Assembly (NCBI GenBank): GCA_007128995.1
Contig: SKWJ01000227.1
Location: forward strand, 1-5,955
Length of the DNA: 5,955 nt
Direction: 5' to 3'
Origin: Paracoccaceae bacterium
GTDB taxonomy: Bacteria; Pseudomonadota; Alphaproteobacteria; Rhodobacterales; Rhodobacteraceae
The notes beneath the pieces are model-generated. The model did no database searches, was not told the DNA's origin, and saw nothing but the letters and a program-made list of their open reading frames with translations. A program made the position numbers and the translations under genes. Numbering within the stretch: position 1 is the stretch's first letter; the number at the start of each line of letters is the position of its first letter. Shown here piece by piece: positions 5,421-5,955 of this stretch.

Positions 5421-5955
5421 TTAATGTGGCGGTTTGGAGAAATCGAATTCGTCAAGGCGTGCACCCCGCCGTGTGATCTTGTCGGCGGAAATGCGAATAT
5501 CGGACAAATCGCTCTGGACTGCCGTGAAATGGCTTTCGAGTTTCGCGATCCGTTGCGACAGGCGCGACACATCGTCCACCAGAAGCTGCACTTCACGGCG
5601 CACGGCGCGGGCTTCGGTGCGCAGGCGCGTATCTTTCAGGATGGCGCGAAGGGTCGTCAGCGTGGCCATGCAGGTGGATGGCGATACGATCCAGACGCGG
5701 GCAGAAAAACTTTCGCGCAGCACATCAGCCATATGTGCATGAATCTCGGCATAGACGGCTTCCGAGGGCAGAAACATCAGCGCGCTGTCGGCGGTTTCAC
5801 CGGGCAGAATGTAGCGGTCGGCGATTGCACGGATATGGCTGCGCAACGCACGGGCCAGGGCCTGCCGCGCCTGCTGGCGCGCAGGCTCTTCCTGCGCTTG
5901 CGTCAATGCCTGCCACGCTTCAAGCGGGAACTTCGCATCAAGGCCCAGGGGTTGT
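5421..5955 (-). CDS. rmuC: DNA recombination protein RmuC, C-terminal part (cut by window edge)
   Basis: The last 178 residues of RmuC are visible; the start lies beyond the right edge of the window. The family's conserved core can be read in order: LDAKFPLEAW near the edge, RAIADRYILPGETADSALMFLPSEAVYAEIHAHM, ARVWIVSPSTCMATLTTLRAILKD, and a heptad-rich tail (VRREVQLLVDDVSRLSQRIAKLESHF) ending DEFDFSKPPH with a TAA stop. RmuC is a nuclease-like protein with an N-terminal membrane anchor and coiled coil, reported in E. coli to limit rearrangements at inverted repeats; the anchor is outside this window. The coding frame extends through the open right end, so an apparent TTG start at 5906 is an internal leucine. 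The next gene, the photolyase-like one, follows after 89 bp with no clear terminator between them, so a shared DNA-maintenance transcript is possible. Confidence 0.95.
   Translation of the reverse strand, partial: QPLGLDAKFPLEAWQALTQAQEEPARQQARQALARALRSHIRAIADRYILPGETADSALMFLPSEAVYAEIHAHMADVLRESFSARVWIVSPSTCMATLTTLRAILKDTRLRTEARAVRREVQLLVDDVSRLSQRIAKLESHFTAVQSDLSDIRISADKITRRGARLDEFDFSKPPH

Noticed and set aside
5303..5596. 97-codon open frame on the minus strand between rmuC and the photolyase-like gene
   Set aside because: Most of it overlaps the rmuC end in another frame, and the product has no recognisable features.

Overview
The window looks like chromosomal DNA of an alphaproteobacterium, most likely of the Rhodobacter/Roseobacter group. 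The grounds are the fairly high G+C, the close match of the Glx/Mgs-type proteins to alphaproteobacterial families as I remember them, and the gene content. No database search was possible. All five supported genes lie on the minus strand, so the window reads from right to left. I see no tRNA, rRNA, CRISPR array, insertion sequence or phage gene.

From the right edge, the order is: the C-terminal part of rmuC (5421-5955, cut by the window edge); after 89 bp, a photolyase/cryptochrome-like flavoprotein (4114-5331); after 167 bp, an XRE-type regulator with a C-terminal cupin domain (3284-3946); after 307 bp, a tight three-gene operon glxB-glxC-glxD (2976 down to 37). That operon encodes a split glutamate-synthase-like enzyme: a class II glutamine amidotransferase, a GXGXG beta-helix subunit and an FMN-binding subunit. 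The same architecture is called mgsABC where it serves as N-methylglutamate synthase in methylamine use. Deciding between the two needs the gene after glxD, which lies outside the window. A hairpin directly after glxD may end the transcript.

The XRE-cupin gene probably controls the glx/mgs operon and itself. An almost identical inverted-repeat half-site (TTTCACCACAG / TTTCCCCACAG) sits upstream of both genes and nowhere else I could find outside coding sequence. A sigma70-like promoter candidate lies between the operon copy and the glxB start, which would put the operon site in an activator-like position.

Two protein-level points stand out. The photolyase-like protein starts directly with the FAD-binding helical domain and carries what looks like the alpha/beta antenna domain at its C-terminus, an apparent circular permutation, while key active-site residues of CPD photolyases are kept. 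The GlxD subunit lacks all three cysteines that bind the [3Fe-4S] cluster in GltB, which fits a transfer chemistry without net redox change.
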